Notes: generated by a model from the sequence alone, not told the origin. A DNA stretch of 64,000 nucleotides from CAWAVN01 sp963844315 (GCA_963844315.1 CAWJOC010000007.1:62001-126000); one strand, 5' to 3'; counted from the stretch's first letter, positions 1 to 10,042 are shown. Numbers and translations: made by a program.

Positions 1-1
1 C

Positions 2-1948
2 ACGGTCGCATTTGATAATCTCACAATTCGCCACGGGGGACTCGCCCCGAATGCGATCGGGCAAGTGGGCGGAATCACCAGCCAGGGAAGTCTCCGTATC
101 TCCAACAGTACGATTTCAAACCACTTGGGCCGAGGGATTTTCGCAGGAGCTCCGATAACGACTTCGTTCGTTACGATTTCCCGCAGCACGATCTCTCATA
201 ATCTGGGAGGAGGTGTTAGTGTTTCGGACAATTTGACCCTGACCGACAGTCTCATCTCGCACAACACGGCAAATCAAGGAGCCGGACTTATTCTAGACAC
301 GACGGCCACGATTATTAATAGCACGATCTCTCACAATTTCGCGCAGCAACTCGCGGGGGCAATGGTCGTTTCCGGCTCAAAGGTCACAATCATCAACAGC
401 ACAATCTCTCAGAATTCGAGTGGCCTATTCACCGGCGGAATTTACGGGAGCGGAAATGTGACCCTACGCAACAGTACGGTTACGGGAAACATCAGTCAGT
501 CCGCGTTCCTCGGCAGTGGAATTCATCTCGTGACGGGAACATTGGATTTAATCAGCAACATCATTGCCGGAAATACTGTCAATGGGACGACGCCGAGTGA
601 GATTGGCAGCATGGTTGCCAATGCCGCCAACAACCTGATTGGAGACGCGAATTCCAGCGGAGGAATCCTCCACGGGCAAAACGGGAACATCGTGGGCAAC
701 AACGGCGTTGGGACCATCGACATTGACACCGTCCTCGACACCACGTTGCGGGATAACGGCGGTCCCACTCCCACCCACGCCTTGGTTTCGGGAAGCTTGG
801 CCATCAACGCGGGGTTGAATCCGCAACGAACTGTCCGTTCGATCAACGTGGGCCGGCATTTCCCCGCGTCCAAGGCGGCCAAACCGATATCGGGGCCTTT
901 GAATCGGCGTTTCTTATTCCGCCACCGCTTGACCCTGCCGATCATTCCCGCGCTGGCCATCGGAACGGGTGGTGGGATTCAGGCCCAGGTGCGGGTCTTC
1001 AATTCCGCGTTGGACGAGGTCTTTCGGCTATTTCCCTATGGCGACTTCGGCGGCGGCGTGCGTGTGGCGTTGGGCGATGTCACGGGCGATGGCGTGACGG
1101 ATGTTATCACCGCCGCCGGGACGGGCGGAGGGCCGCACGTCAAAGTGTTCGATGGACGCAGCGGGCAACAGTTTGTCCATCCCATCGGAAGTTTCTTCGC
1201 TTATGGTCCCGAGTTCCTGGGCGGCGTGTTTGTCGCCGTGGCGGATTTGAATGATGACGGTCGGGCCGACATCATCACCGGAGCGGACGCGGGCGGCGGG
1301 CCGCACGTCAGGGCGTTTAGCGGTGCGGATGGTTCCTTGCTGTTTGACTTCTTTGTATTCGATCCCGGTTTCCGGGGCGGGGTGCGCGTGGCGGCGGGAG
1401 ACATCAACTTGGACGGACGGTTTGACATTATCACAAGTGCCGGTCCCGGCGGCGGGCCGCACGTCCGCGTCTTCGATGGGACCAACTCCCTGCTCGCGTC
1501 GCAGGGCATCAATATCGCAGGGCCTTTGGGCAGCTTTTTTGCCTATGAAGCCACCTATACCGGCGGCGTATTTGTGGCGGCTGACAATGCCAACGCCTTT
1601 CCCGACGACACCCCGGGCAGTCCTCTTGTCTTATTGAGAGGTCCGCTCATCATTACGGGTTCAGGCGTTAGAATCGGTGGACCTGCCGTGGGACTATTCA
1701 GTCCGGTCGAGCCGCCTGAATACTTCCAATTGCCCCAGTATTCGGAGGTCCGCGTGGCCCTGTTCGATTTCAACGGGGATGGGGGAGACGATTACCTGAC
1801 CGCCACCGGCCCGCGAGCAAACGGCCAGATACAACTCTACAGCGGGGATGACACCGGCACTCCCTTGCCCTTTGGCCCGCTCCTTTCGAGTTTCTTCCCC
1901 TTTGGAGAACTCTATCGCGGCGGCATCTTCGTCGCCGGTTCAATTTAA
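2..1948 (+). CDS. Secreted beta-helix / FG-GAP (VCBS) repeat protein, 5' truncated
   Basis: The reading frame is open to the window edge, so the N-terminus and any signal peptide lie outside. The first ~270 residues are a right-handed parallel beta-helix with recurring NSTISHN-type rungs. The rest consists of FG-GAP/VCBS-like blades of the type GDVTGDGVTDVITAAG and GGGPHVKVFDG, repeated about five times. Such proteins are large surface or secreted proteins in planctomycetes, with calcium-binding propeller blades; the partner or substrate is unknown. The linker at about 825-950 appears to be read in the wrong frame: the alternative frame there gives the family-typical FDQRG...TDIGAFE motif, and the original frame resumes with AIGTGGG. 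This implies two compensating indels. Function beyond this architecture is not inferable. Confidence 0.8.
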   Translation, partial: TVAFDNLTIRHGGLAPNAIGQVGGITSQGSLRISNSTISNHLGRGIFAGAPITTSFVTISRSTISHNLGGGVSVSDNLTLTDSLISHNTANQGAGLILDTTATIINSTISHNFAQQLAGAMVVSGSKVTIINSTISQNSSGLFTGGIYGSGNVTLRNSTVTGNISQSAFLGSGIHLVTGTLDLISNIIAGNTVNGTTPSEIGSMVANAANNLIGDANSSGGILHGQNGNIVGNNGVGTIDIDTVLDTTLRDNGGPTPTHALVSGSLAINAGLNPQRTVRSINVGRHFPASKAAKPISGPLNRRFLFRHRLTLPIIPALAIGTGGGIQAQVRVFNSALDEVFRLFPYGDFGGGVRVALGDVTGDGVTDVITAAGTGGGPHVKVFDGRSGQQFVHPIGSFFAYGPEFLGGVFVAVADLNDDGRADIITGADAGGGPHVRAFSGADGSLLFDFFVFDPGFRGGVRVAAGDINLDGRFDIITSAGPGGGPHVRVFDGTNSLLASQGINIAGPLGSFFAYEATYTGGVFVAADNANAFPDDTPGSPLVLLRGPLIITGSGVRIGGPAVGLFSPVEPPEYFQLPQYSEVRVALFDFNGDGGDDYLTATGPRANGQIQLYSGDDTGTPLPFGPLLSSFFPFGELYRGGIFVAGSI

Positions 1949-1977
1949 TGATTGAAAGTATAAGCCGTCTGAAAACT

Positions 1978-2139
1978 CGCCACGGATGGCACGGATTTTC
2001 CCCGTGCTGTCGAACCGCAATCAAAAGACGGATAAGCCACAGAGGTCACCGAGATCACAGAGAACATTTCCAAGGGAAAAATGACACTCGAAATCTTTCA
2101 GAAGTCTCTCTGATTTTTCTCTGTGGCCTCGGTGGCTAA
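1978..2139. repeat. Inverted pair of CACAGAG-type arms (family C)
   Basis: The left arm at 2034-2070 (AGCCACAGAGGTCACCGAGA...) and the right arm at 2105-2139 are imperfect reverse complements built from CACAGAG / CACCGAG words, separated by about 35 bp. It is preceded by a short CACGGATGGCACGGAT direct repeat at 1980-1997. It lies at the 3'-3' junction between the beta-helix gene and the glycerophosphodiesterase gene. Confidence 0.7.
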
Positions 2140-2179
2140 GACTGCTTTTTATTGCGGCGATTAGACGCGCTGGGTTTCG

Positions 2180-3589
2180 CTATTCTTGAGTGAGGATGGC
2201 AAGTTCCAGAATCAGCCTGGACCGGCCGCGCACCACACTGTGGCGATGGGACTTGAGTTCGTTCAAGGTGGAATCCCGCGGACTGACGGCATACAAGCAC
2301 TTCGCGGCTTCTTCAAAGAGCGACACACCAATCTGGCGGGCTTCCTCATCGCTCAGGGCGAGATAATCCCGGCAGATCCGTTCTGTGTCCGGCCCTGGCA
2401 GCGATTCCAGCAGTTTGAACACCGGCATTTTGGTCCGAAAGTCGGTCCAGGATCGGGGGTTGGCATACATGGGATTCCTCGCGGCTTCTGCCGCCGGGTC
2501 ATCACGCCACAAGCAATAACGGGCGAGTTCCGCCGACTTGGGGGCTTTCAAAGCGACGAGCGCACGCAGCGCAGAGCAGCCATCGAGACCACAATATCGC
2601 CAGTCGCGATGCAGGCTTCGCTTGCGCACGCGTTGTTCCAGAGCAGCGAAGATTTCCTCCGTGCAAACGCCTCGGCGTGCAACCTCATCCGCCGCTTGCG
2701 CCCGTTTGAGAATCCGGGCGGTGGATGCTGTCGCTTCCTCGCCTTCACTTGCTACCACGTTCCAATCCTCGGCGTCGTTGAGCACTTTCAGCAAATCGGC
2801 GATGGACCTCGAATCCTGGGGACGAACAGGCTGCCTGGCCCAGATGGCCATCTCTTCGCAAACAGGTTTCCTCGATAATGAGCCGACCTGTCTTCCCATC
2901 GCGACAGCAACCTGCCGGGGATATTCGAGGAGGATTCGCTCGCCAGGTTGCTTCAGGGCCTTTGCGATGGCCTCGTCATCGAGTTCCGTCCGATCCAAAT
3001 ACAGGCCCGCCTTGTGCCGTGTTGGCACGATGCGCGGGTCGGTGAACTCCGCCGGAGCGGAAATGACGTGATCCCACATGTCATATTCGTCGAGCAGTTT
3101 TCCGATGGCTGCCGAAAGCCCCGGCCGTTTGACATCGAGCATCATGAGTCCGTGATATTCCCGGTGCAATTCAAATGTTTCGCGGAGCGTGGGAATCCGG
3201 GCCATACGCCCGAACGGTCCCGGATTGCGAAAGGCCAGTTTTTGAAGCTCCTGCCAATCGTAGTCCGAAACGTCTCCATAGCCTTCCAAAAGATGATCGA
3301 TCATGTCGTCATGAAAGCAGACGAGCACGCCGTCTTTCGTGGCCCGGATGTCGATTTCATTTCCATCCGCTCCCAATTCGAATGCCGCGCGGTAGGCTTC
3401 CAAGGTGTTTTCGTGAGCAACACCAATGGCGCCGCGATGACAGATCAGATGCACTTCGGCTCTTCGCGAAGCCACTCTTTGATGCCGCTTCATGGCTTCC
3501 GCTGGGGTCTCGCGCGGGCCAGCAGCGCCGAGGCACGAATCCGATAGAAAGCCTAGTAGCAGAACCGTCTGGATAAGATTGGTGCTCAT
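2180..3589 (-). CDS. Glycerophosphodiester phosphodiesterase family protein, exported
   Basis: GDPD-family TIM-barrel enzyme that hydrolyses glycerophosphodiesters to glycerol-3-phosphate and an alcohol. Visible motifs are CHRG (about residue 50) followed by HENT, EIDIRATKDG (about 78-87) and FHDD (about 92-95), which supply the catalytic histidines and the metal-binding acidic residues. The ATG at 3587-3589 is chosen because it begins a signal peptide (hydrophobic TVLLLGFLSDSCLGAA); an upstream in-frame ATG at 3628 adds 13 residues without coding character. Residues after about 285 form a roughly 180-residue, mostly helical extension with paired helices, not part of the usual ~250-residue GDPD domain. 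It follows the phosphate transporter gene on the same strand, suggesting a phosphate-scavenging pair. Confidence 0.82.
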   Translation of the reverse strand: MSTNLIQTVLLLGFLSDSCLGAAGPRETPAEAMKRHQRVASRRAEVHLICHRGAIGVAHENTLEAYRAAFELGADGNEIDIRATKDGVLVCFHDDMIDHLLEGYGDVSDYDWQELQKLAFRNPGPFGRMARIPTLRETFELHREYHGLMMLDVKRPGLSAAIGKLLDEYDMWDHVISAPAEFTDPRIVPTRHKAGLYLDRTELDDEAIAKALKQPGERILLEYPRQVAVAMGRQVGSLSRKPVCEEMAIWARQPVRPQDSRSIADLLKVLNDAEDWNVVASEGEEATASTARILKRAQAADEVARRGVCTEEIFAALEQRVRKRSLHRDWRYCGLDGCSALRALVALKAPKSAELARYCLWRDDPAAEAARNPMYANPRSWTDFRTKMPVFKLLESLPGPDTERICRDYLALSDEEARQIGVSLFEEAAKCLYAVSPRDSTLNELKSHRHSVVRGRSRLILELAILTQE

Positions 3590-3653
3590 TCTGGAATCAC
3601 CCTGGGGAGAAGGGATAGCTCCGAACAAATTGGTTGCGGCAAAGATGCGTTCG

Positions 3654-4766
3654 TCAAATTCGGGCGAGGAGCCAAAAGCTCGCGGCCCCCAGGGCCGCGC
3701 CCAGCGGTAAGGTCGTGACCCAGGCCGCGAGAATTTTCCCGATCACCCCAAGCCGGGCCTGTCCCGTCAGCGTACCGATGCCGAACAACGAGCCGCAACT
3801 GACATGGGTCGTCGAAACCGGCAGCCCAAACCGGCTGGCTCCAATCACAATCAGGCCGGTCATCAAATTGGCCGTGAATCCCTGGCCGTGATTCATGGGC
3901 GTGATTTTTTGGCTCATGGTCTCCGCGACTTTGCGGGCGCTGATCAGCCCGCCGATGGCCATCATTCCGCCGACGAGAAACAGACTTCCCGCCTGGCTGA
4001 ACGCGGGGGCCAGTAATAAGAGTGCCGCGATCTTGGGGGTGTCATTCAGCCCGCGGGCAAAGCTGACGGTCCCCGCGGAAAGGTAGTGCAGCCGATCCAA
4101 TAGGGCGGAGGCTTCCACGCCGAGCAGCCGTCCGGCATAACGGTTCCGGCACGCGACCGAGGTTCCCATCTGAGCGGATAACTGCTCCACCTTTTGAAGG
4201 GCCAAAGTGCCATTCATCGTCGGAACGGCTTCAATCGTCTCGGCCCCGATGCAAAAACAAGTCTCTTCCGTGATCCCCAATCGGCGACGGCCCAGGTGAA
4301 AGAACGAGTACATCACCGCCGTCGCAATCAGGGCCAGAAGTGGGCTGATAAGCAAGGGCAGGAAAAACGTGCTGGCGAGTTTTCCCAGGTCAATCGAAGA
4401 ACCCGCCGCCCAGCCTGCTCCGACCAAGGCGCCCACAAGGCCGTGCGTTGTGGAAATGGGCATCCCGATCCGAGTGGCCAACAGGACCGTCAGCCCGGCC
4501 CCCAAGGCGACCGCCGATCCGTAATGGATGCTCGTGACCAGGGCATCATCGACCAGCCCTTTCCCCGTGAAGTTTTTGATCAGCGTCCCGGCGAGGAATA
4601 ACGCGGTGACTGATCCCAGAAACGTCGTCGCCGTCGCCCAGAGCAACGCCCTAGGGTAGTTTGTGGTGCCGCTGCCAAACAGAGTCGCCACGCCTTTGAA
4701 ATTGTCGTTGGCTCCATTGGCATAAGCCACGCAGCCGACTGCCAAGAGGATAATTACCAGCGTCAT
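3654..4766 (-). CDS. pit: Inorganic phosphate transporter, PiT family
   Basis: Inner-membrane low-affinity phosphate (metal-phosphate/H+) symporter. The duplicated PiT signature is visible: GANDNFKGVATLF at residues ~18-30 and ARGLNDTPKIAALLL near residue 240. About ten hydrophobic segments span the protein, with the conserved PISTTHGLVGALVG and PVSTTHVSCGSLFG motifs, one in each half. At 370 aa it is a normal short PiT without an intracellular regulatory insert. The start ATG at 4766 begins directly with the first membrane segment. The downstream glycerophosphodiesterase gene on the same strand (gap ~65 bp) may supply phosphate from phosphodiesters. Confidence 0.92.
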   Translation of the reverse strand: MTLVIILLAVGCVAYANGANDNFKGVATLFGSGTTNYPRALLWATATTFLGSVTALFLAGTLIKNFTGKGLVDDALVTSIHYGSAVALGAGLTVLLATRIGMPISTTHGLVGALVGAGWAAGSSIDLGKLASTFFLPLLISPLLALIATAVMYSFFHLGRRRLGITEETCFCIGAETIEAVPTMNGTLALQKVEQLSAQMGTSVACRNRYAGRLLGVEASALLDRLHYLSAGTVSFARGLNDTPKIAALLLLAPAFSQAGSLFLVGGMMAIGGLISARKVAETMSQKITPMNHGQGFTANLMTGLIVIGASRFGLPVSTTHVSCGSLFGIGTLTGQARLGVIGKILAAWVTTLPLGAALGAASFWLLARI

Positions 4767-4972
4767 TCAGTTTCCCCGCGGATGTTCGTGGTGAAGATAT
4801 AACATACCCAGAACATCCTCAGGCTTCAATTTGCCCCGGATGAGGTTTCCGCTGGACTCACTCGAAACCAATCTTTTCAAATCCTGAAGCCTGATGCGAA
4901 CTTGACGACACCGTGTCGCGATGTTATTTCGATGGCGCTGTCTTGGACGCCTTGCAGTGACTGGAGCCGAAC

Positions 4973-6237
4973 ATGGGACTTTTTCAGCGCAAGCGATTCG
5001 TCTGGTATGAGCCGTGGTTCTTTCAGCAGCGAATTCGAACGAAAAAAGGTTGGTTGGTGTTTTCGCTGCTGTTGACTGCGGTGGTTTTGGCCGTCGGGAT
5101 GTCGCTCTTTTTTTTGGTGCCGGCCGGGCAACGGATAAATCCTTGGGAAATCGTCGGCTTGAGCCTCGGAGTCGGGGCGTCGGTCTGGTGGGTTCTGGAT
5201 GGAACCAATATGCGCCGGCAGGCGGTCCTCTTCGAAGACTCGATCGTGGTAGGCGGAGACATGGGCAAATACTCCCAACCCGACACGTACAAGTTAGCGA
5301 AAATCGACGCGGCGGCGATTGTTCTGCCGGAAGAATCGAAATGGCCCGAACCGGCCTTGTTCTTTCTTTACAAAGGCGAAGAACAAGCCATTGGGATTGA
5401 ATCGAAAGCCGGCCTGACGCGACTCGCCCAGGCGATTCATGAGGCCGGAGTGGCCGTTCGGTTGGAGGGCTGGCAACCGGACCAGGAAAGCGTGCTCAAA
5501 AAGAAGTTTTCCTGGCAGGCCGACCCCAACTTTATTACGGAAAAGGCGAGTTTAGAATCCTTGCCGCCGGGAACGCCCAGCATGATGACGGCGAGCGGGA
5601 TAATGCTGGCGATCGTTCGTCAGTGCTGGGCGCTCGGCGTGTGGTTGTTGATTACGGGCTACGCCATCTACTATGCCTATCAAAACTGGTTTGACCTGGG
5701 TGTGTTTCGATTCGGCCTGTTGATCGTGATCTCGATTGCGGCCATGTTCATCGCGGGCCAGTACACCGATCGATATGCCAGCGCCCAGACCTCGCAGGGC
5801 CTCACGCGCATGGCGAAAGGTCAAATTCGAAAACGCGAGGGGATCGAGTTGAATCCGGCTGCGGACGGATTAATTCCCGTGGAGATTCTGCTTCGTGATC
5901 AATTCGAGAAAACGATCCAGAAAATCTATGAGATGGGGTTTCTGCAAGCGGACCTGCCGCGCGCCGCATGCTGTTCGAAGGCAAGAAAGAACGTTGGCGT
6001 ATTCCCGCGGGGTCCATCCGGTCGCTGGCGATTGAGGAAGTGCAGACCGGCGCTCCCGGACAATCGGCCCTGGGAGCTTTGAACTATTTCGTCGTGGTCC
6101 GGTTTGTCGCGGCTGAGGAACAGGAATTCGGCTTTCGCTATAGCGAGCGCGACTTTGGCGAGTACAGCGACATCAAACGGGCCGAGGGGGCCATTCGCGT
6201 TTTCGAAGCCTTCGAGTCGCTGCTTCCGCCAGCCTGA
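4973..6237 (+). CDS. Membrane protein of unknown function (frameshifted)
   Basis: I do not recognise a family. The N-terminal part (4973 to about 5958) contains four hydrophobic segments: WLVFSLLLTAVVLAVGMSLF, IVGLSLGVGASVWWVL, a segment near LGVWLLITGYAIYYAY, and FGLLIVISIAAMFIAGQY. Between the second and third is a soluble PH-like region of about 110 residues. Coding continues from about 5968 in another frame (LFEGKKERWRIPAGSIRSL...) to the stop at 6237, giving a second soluble beta-rich domain. The break falls at CCGCGCGCCGC: removing one GC restores DLPRRMLFEGK. The layout of two membrane pairs, each with a soluble beta domain, resembles an internal duplication. It is probably a planctomycete-restricted membrane protein. 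Confidence 0.6.
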
Positions 6238-6287
6238 TTGGCGTCCTTCAAAACCGATTCCGCCCGGCCAGGAACTCGAACGATTCT

Positions 6288-8300
6288 TTACTCCGCAATT
6301 TGCCACGTGCGGATCACGGCGTCGAGGGCGCTGAAATCGTTTTCGTCGGGGTTGTCGAGTTGCAAGACCGATTTGCTGTCGGGCGTGAACCTCACCGCGA
6401 AGGAACCCACGGACGACAATTCTCCCAGGATGGCGATCCTCGTGAAGTCCGAATCCTGCCAGATCAAAGGCCGTCGTCCTGGGACGCTGGCCATCACGTA
6501 CTGGCCGCTGGCCGAATAGGCCAAACGTTTCATGGATTCGGTCTCGCCCAAAAAAACTGGCAGGCTTGCGCTGCTGATGTATCGGCTGGTCTGGGTGGCA
6601 TACCGGCGGATGGATTCCCCGTTAAGCACCGTCATCACCGAAAGGTCGGGAGACACCGCGAACGCGGGATGCGACGTCATTTGGGAACTGCCCGCAGACA
6701 GCGTGCCGCGCGAGGTGTTGAGCTTCATGTCCCAACTCATCACGCCATCCGAACTGCCGCCGGGGATGGTGGTTCCCAGGATCAGGATTTCGCTGTCTGG
6801 GAAAAAGCCGATGGTGGTCAAACTCGATGGGGCCATGCTTTTCTGAAAGCGGGGTTTTCCATCGCCGACGGTCCAGACGAATGCCGAATCCTGATTGATG
6901 ATCCCTACGAGTTTTCCATCCGTAGAGAACGCCACGCCCTTGACCGCCACCGTTTCTTGTCCCGGCGGGACGGAAAGCAACAGCGATTGCGAAAGCTCGC
7001 CCGTCTCCACGTTCCAAATCTGAACCACGCCGCCTTCGGGTTCCGGCGAATTGACGAGCGCCGTCGCCAGGATTTTGCCGTCCGGGGAGAACGCCATGCC
7101 CTGAAACTCGCCCGTATCCATTGTGAGGATTTGCACGGTTTCGCCCGTCGCCGTGTCCCAAATCAAAACATTGTGGGTCTTTTGAGGATCGGCAGGGTCG
7201 CTGGTCAATTGCTCGGCAGCCACCCGGCTGCAATCTTGCGTGAAGACCGCGTGCTTGGGTTCGACCGCCGGGCCAACCAGTTGCAGATACTTCGTCTGCT
7301 TGGCAATCGGAAACCCGTTGATCCGCATCGGTTCCGGCTTAACGACGGGTTTCGTCTCCACCAGCACCATGGGTTCCGGCATCGGCATGGGTTCCGGATC
7401 GAGCTTGACGAGAGGCTCATCGTGCGACATGGGTTCCGTCACAACTTCCGCGGGCAACGGATCGGCGGGAGGCGTCGGGTTCGTAATCACTACCTCTTCG
7501 CCGGGAACTTCCAGCGTCTTATCCAGATTGGCTTCGATGGTGAAGGTGTGCCTGGCGACAACATCGGGGCCTTTACGCAGTTCGAGCTTATGTTCGCCGG
7601 GTTCGTAGCGGTCGAGCTTCTTATCCAGGTCGCTCCGAGGAAGCGCCGAGCCATCGATGTAAACCGTCAAGTCCGGTCGCGTGAGGTTGATGGTGATTGT
7701 GCCTTCGCCGCTGGGCCAGAAGACCAATTTGCAAACCCAACCCACGGCGAGGAGGCAAATCAAAGCCAATAGCCCCAGCCCCAGCCGCCAACCGAGATGG
7801 CTTTCGGTGTGGCGCTGTTCTTCGAGCTTTTTATGAAGCTGCCGGGCACGGCGGTCTTTGGGATCGAGTTCGAGCAAGTCTTCCAGCGTGTCGAAGAACT
7901 CATCGGTCTCGGTTTCTTTATGGTAGATGGCGCGGTCGATCTCCTCGTTGAGTTTGGTGACCTTCTTCAACATCCGCTTGGATTCCTTCAAAAGCTCCTC
8001 GGCTTCGGCGGACCGGCTGCCGCGCTTGAACTTTTCCAGAATCTCGACGGCATCGGCGTATTTGTATTCCTGAAGCAATTGCCCGGCGAACCGGCAAGCC
8101 TCCTGGCATTCCACGCGGGCCTTTTTCAAAGCGGACTGAACCACGGGGATTTGCTGCCTGGCCCATTGGACGTGCGGTTTCGCTTTGGGAGACCGGTCGC
8201 GCAAAAGGCCCTCCAGTACCTGAAGGGCATCCGCGTAATAGCCATCTTTAATGAGGTTTTCCGCCTGCGCGCGTTTTTCTTCGACCAGAACCGGTTCCAC
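6288..8300 (-). CDS. Membrane-anchored WD40 protein with TPR-like N-terminus and PEGA-like domain
   Basis: About 670 aa. Residues 1-165 are helical and TPR-like (AENLIKDGYYADALQVLEGLL, ADAVEILEKF). One transmembrane helix follows (GLGLLALICLLAVGWVCKLVF, about residue 175-195), then a short PEGA-like beta domain (TINLTRPDLTVYIDGSALP...), a proline/methionine-rich linker with repeated EPMPMPEPM, and about seven WD40-type blades (MAFSPDGKILATAL, VAFSTDGKLVGI, IWNVETGEL). The arrangement resembles the C-terminal half of planctomycete kinase-WD40 proteins, but no kinase domain is present. GTG at 8300 is preferred to the upstream ATG (8330) because GGAGG lies 8 nt before it. It likely acts as an extracytoplasmic scaffold; partners are unknown. 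Confidence 0.72.
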   Translation of the reverse strand: MEPVLVEEKRAQAENLIKDGYYADALQVLEGLLRDRSPKAKPHVQWARQQIPVVQSALKKARVECQEACRFAGQLLQEYKYADAVEILEKFKRGSRSAEAEELLKESKRMLKKVTKLNEEIDRAIYHKETETDEFFDTLEDLLELDPKDRRARQLHKKLEEQRHTESHLGWRLGLGLLALICLLAVGWVCKLVFWPSGEGTITINLTRPDLTVYIDGSALPRSDLDKKLDRYEPGEHKLELRKGPDVVARHTFTIEANLDKTLEVPGEEVVITNPTPPADPLPAEVVTEPMSHDEPLVKLDPEPMPMPEPMVLVETKPVVKPEPMRINGFPIAKQTKYLQLVGPAVEPKHAVFTQDCSRVAAEQLTSDPADPQKTHNVLIWDTATGETVQILTMDTGEFQGMAFSPDGKILATALVNSPEPEGGVVQIWNVETGELSQSLLLSVPPGQETVAVKGVAFSTDGKLVGIINQDSAFVWTVGDGKPRFQKSMAPSSLTTIGFFPDSEILILGTTIPGGSSDGVMSWDMKLNTSRGTLSAGSSQMTSHPAFAVSPDLSVMTVLNGESIRRYATQTSRYISSASLPVFLGETESMKRLAYSASGQYVMASVPGRRPLIWQDSDFTRIAILGELSSVGSFAVRFTPDSKSVLQLDNPDENDFSALDAVIRTWQIAE

Positions 8301-8308
8301 GAAGAATT

Positions 8309-8313
8309 CCTCC
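8309..8313 (-). promoter_or_regulatory. Ribosome binding site GGAGG deciding the GTG start of the WD40 protein
   Basis: Read on the minus strand, GGAGG ends 8 nt before the GTG at 8300-8298. The alternative ATG at 8330 has no such motif at suitable spacing. Confidence 0.6.
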
Positions 8314-8480
8314 ACCCAACAAATAATCAAATGGTTTAGATTGAATTCGATGCCCTGAATGGGGTTTCGTCAAGGGGAATCTTTTCCGGAAACAGTAGCC
8401 GGTAGGCAGAGGGCAGTGAGAAAACAAATGCACGGGAATTCTCAAATCCGAGGTATCCGGGTTATCCGTGGTTCCTTTGG

Positions 8481-8520
8481 ATTTTTTCGTGTCCTTCGTG
8501 TGTTTCGTGGTTCAAATCTT
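8481..8520. repeat. CGTGTGTTTCGTGG-type dispersed repeat, copy 1 (family B)
   Basis: TTTTTTCGTGTCCTTCGTGT followed by GTTTCGTGGTTCAAATCTT. A second copy with the same phase lies at 61074-61119. It sits between aroDE and the WD40 gene, with further degenerate ATCCG/GTTATCCGTGG words just before it (8443-8475). Confidence 0.6.
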
Positions 8521-8548
8521 CCTGGAGGAGTGTGTGGAGCGACGAGTT

Positions 8549-10042
8549 TCAGCCTTGCTTGAGGGGGGAAAGCGTTTGCCTGAGGGCCGACCGCATGATC
8601 TCCACGGGGGGCGATTTTCCGGTGAACCGTTCGAATTGGGCCGCCGCCTGTTGTGCGAACATCTCCAATCCCGAAACCACAAGGCAGCCGCGCTCCTTGG
8701 CCTGCTTCAAAAGCAGCGTGGTCTCCGGCGTGTAAACGGTATCGAACACGAGCATGCCCTCGCGGAACCAGGCTTCCTTAAATGGGGTCTCATCCACGTT
8801 GGGGTGCATGCCCACCGGCGTGCAATTGATGAGCACGTCCGCATAGCCCGACGCCCGGTGCTCCCACATGCAGAACTGGCAGCCCAGTTCCATGGCCAGG
8901 TCTTTGGACTTGTCCACGCTGCGGCTGGCAATGGTCAAGACGCACCCGGCTTTCACCATCGCCCAACCGATCGCGCGGGCCGCTCCGCCGGCTCCCAGGA
9001 TCAGCACTTTTTTGCCTTTGAGTGTCGGCGATTCGTCGCCCCGCTGTTTCATCCCTTGGAGCAGGCTGGAGAGGGCCGCTTCATAGTCGGTATTGGCCGC
9101 GTGCCATTGGCCGTCCTCCTCGCGGAACAGCGTATTGGCCGCCCCGATTTCCTCGACCTCCGGATCGAGCACCTGGGCTTTCTCCATCACGCCTTCTTTG
9201 TGCGGAATCGTCACGCTGTAGCCTTTGATGCCCAGCCAATCGAGCGCTTCCAAGGATTCCAACAGCCGACGTTTGAAGATGCGGATGGGAATGTAAACGC
9301 AATTGAGTCCCAGCGCATGAAATGCCGCGTTATGAATGACGGGACTGAGACTATGAGCTACGGGGTCGCCCAGGACCGCGAACACCTGAGTCTCGGAATT
9401 GATTTGGTCATAGCGATAGATATTCTTCATCTCCAGAAACGAAAACTGCCCCGGAGCCAGTTCGCGGTCCTTGCTGAAAGTCGCATAGGTAAAAGGCGAA
9501 CCATACTTGCCGCATAGGATGCGGCTCGGTTGGCCCAACTCGCCCATGCAAAAGCCCACCGTGGGGACTTCCGATTCGGACACGAGTTTCAGCATCCGCA
9601 CCATGTCCTCGGTGGAGTTGGCCATCGTCACCAGCTTCACGATGTCCGGGTCGAGCTTGGTCAGATTCTGGTGAATCTCCTCTAGGTTCTTGGGCGTCTC
9701 ATCAAAGTTGTGATGGCTGATGATCCGCTTGGTCTTCCCGTACCTGGGCACTTTGGCGGCGATGTCATCTTCCAGATCGACGTACTCCACGCCGGAGACA
9801 ATCCCCGTGCGGAGGATTGTCATCCGCTGCTCCTCATCGCCCCGCCAGCGCCCGCGGTCCTGTTTCCGTCGGCACGTCAAAACACAGGGCGTCGGCCGGT
9901 CGGCCAAGAGCTTTCCCACGTCCGGCAACCGCGACAGCCAATCCACGCGAAGCTCCACAAGCTCCGCCCCATTCTCGGCCAGATGCTCATGCTCGGCAAT
10001 CACCATCTTGTGCCGGGTTCTACCAATACTTACGCAAATCAT
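8549..10042 (-). CDS. aroDE: Bifunctional 3-dehydroquinate dehydratase / shikimate dehydrogenase
   Basis: Fusion of two consecutive shikimate-pathway enzymes: a type I dehydroquinase (residues ~1-215), which makes 3-dehydroshikimate, and NADP-dependent shikimate dehydrogenase (~218-497), which reduces it to shikimate. Dehydroquinase residues visible are the catalytic His in RIISHHNFDE (about 110) and the Schiff-base Lys in DIVKLVTMA (136). Dehydrogenase residues are the substrate-binding GDPVAHSLSP, the catalytic Lys in SVTIPHKEG (282), Asp in ANTDY (319), the Rossmann GAGGAARA (350-357) and NCTPVGMHP. The fusion allows channelling and mirrors the domain order of plant DHQ-SDH; most bacteria encode the two separately. 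The frame is intact. No strong Shine-Dalgarno precedes the ATG. Confidence 0.93.
   Translation of the reverse strand: MICVSIGRTRHKMVIAEHEHLAENGAELVELRVDWLSRLPDVGKLLADRPTPCVLTCRRKQDRGRWRGDEEQRMTILRTGIVSGVEYVDLEDDIAAKVPRYGKTKRIISHHNFDETPKNLEEIHQNLTKLDPDIVKLVTMANSTEDMVRMLKLVSESEVPTVGFCMGELGQPSRILCGKYGSPFTYATFSKDRELAPGQFSFLEMKNIYRYDQINSETQVFAVLGDPVAHSLSPVIHNAAFHALGLNCVYIPIRIFKRRLLESLEALDWLGIKGYSVTIPHKEGVMEKAQVLDPEVEEIGAANTLFREEDGQWHAANTDYEAALSSLLQGMKQRGDESPTLKGKKVLILGAGGAARAIGWAMVKAGCVLTIASRSVDKSKDLAMELGCQFCMWEHRASGYADVLINCTPVGMHPNVDETPFKEAWFREGMLVFDTVYTPETTLLLKQAKERGCLVVSGLEMFAQQAAAQFERFTGKSPPVEIMRSALRQTLSPLKQG

Noticed and set aside
6300..7772. 490-aa plus-strand ORF rich in His/Arg
   Set aside because: Antisense shadow of the WD40 protein.
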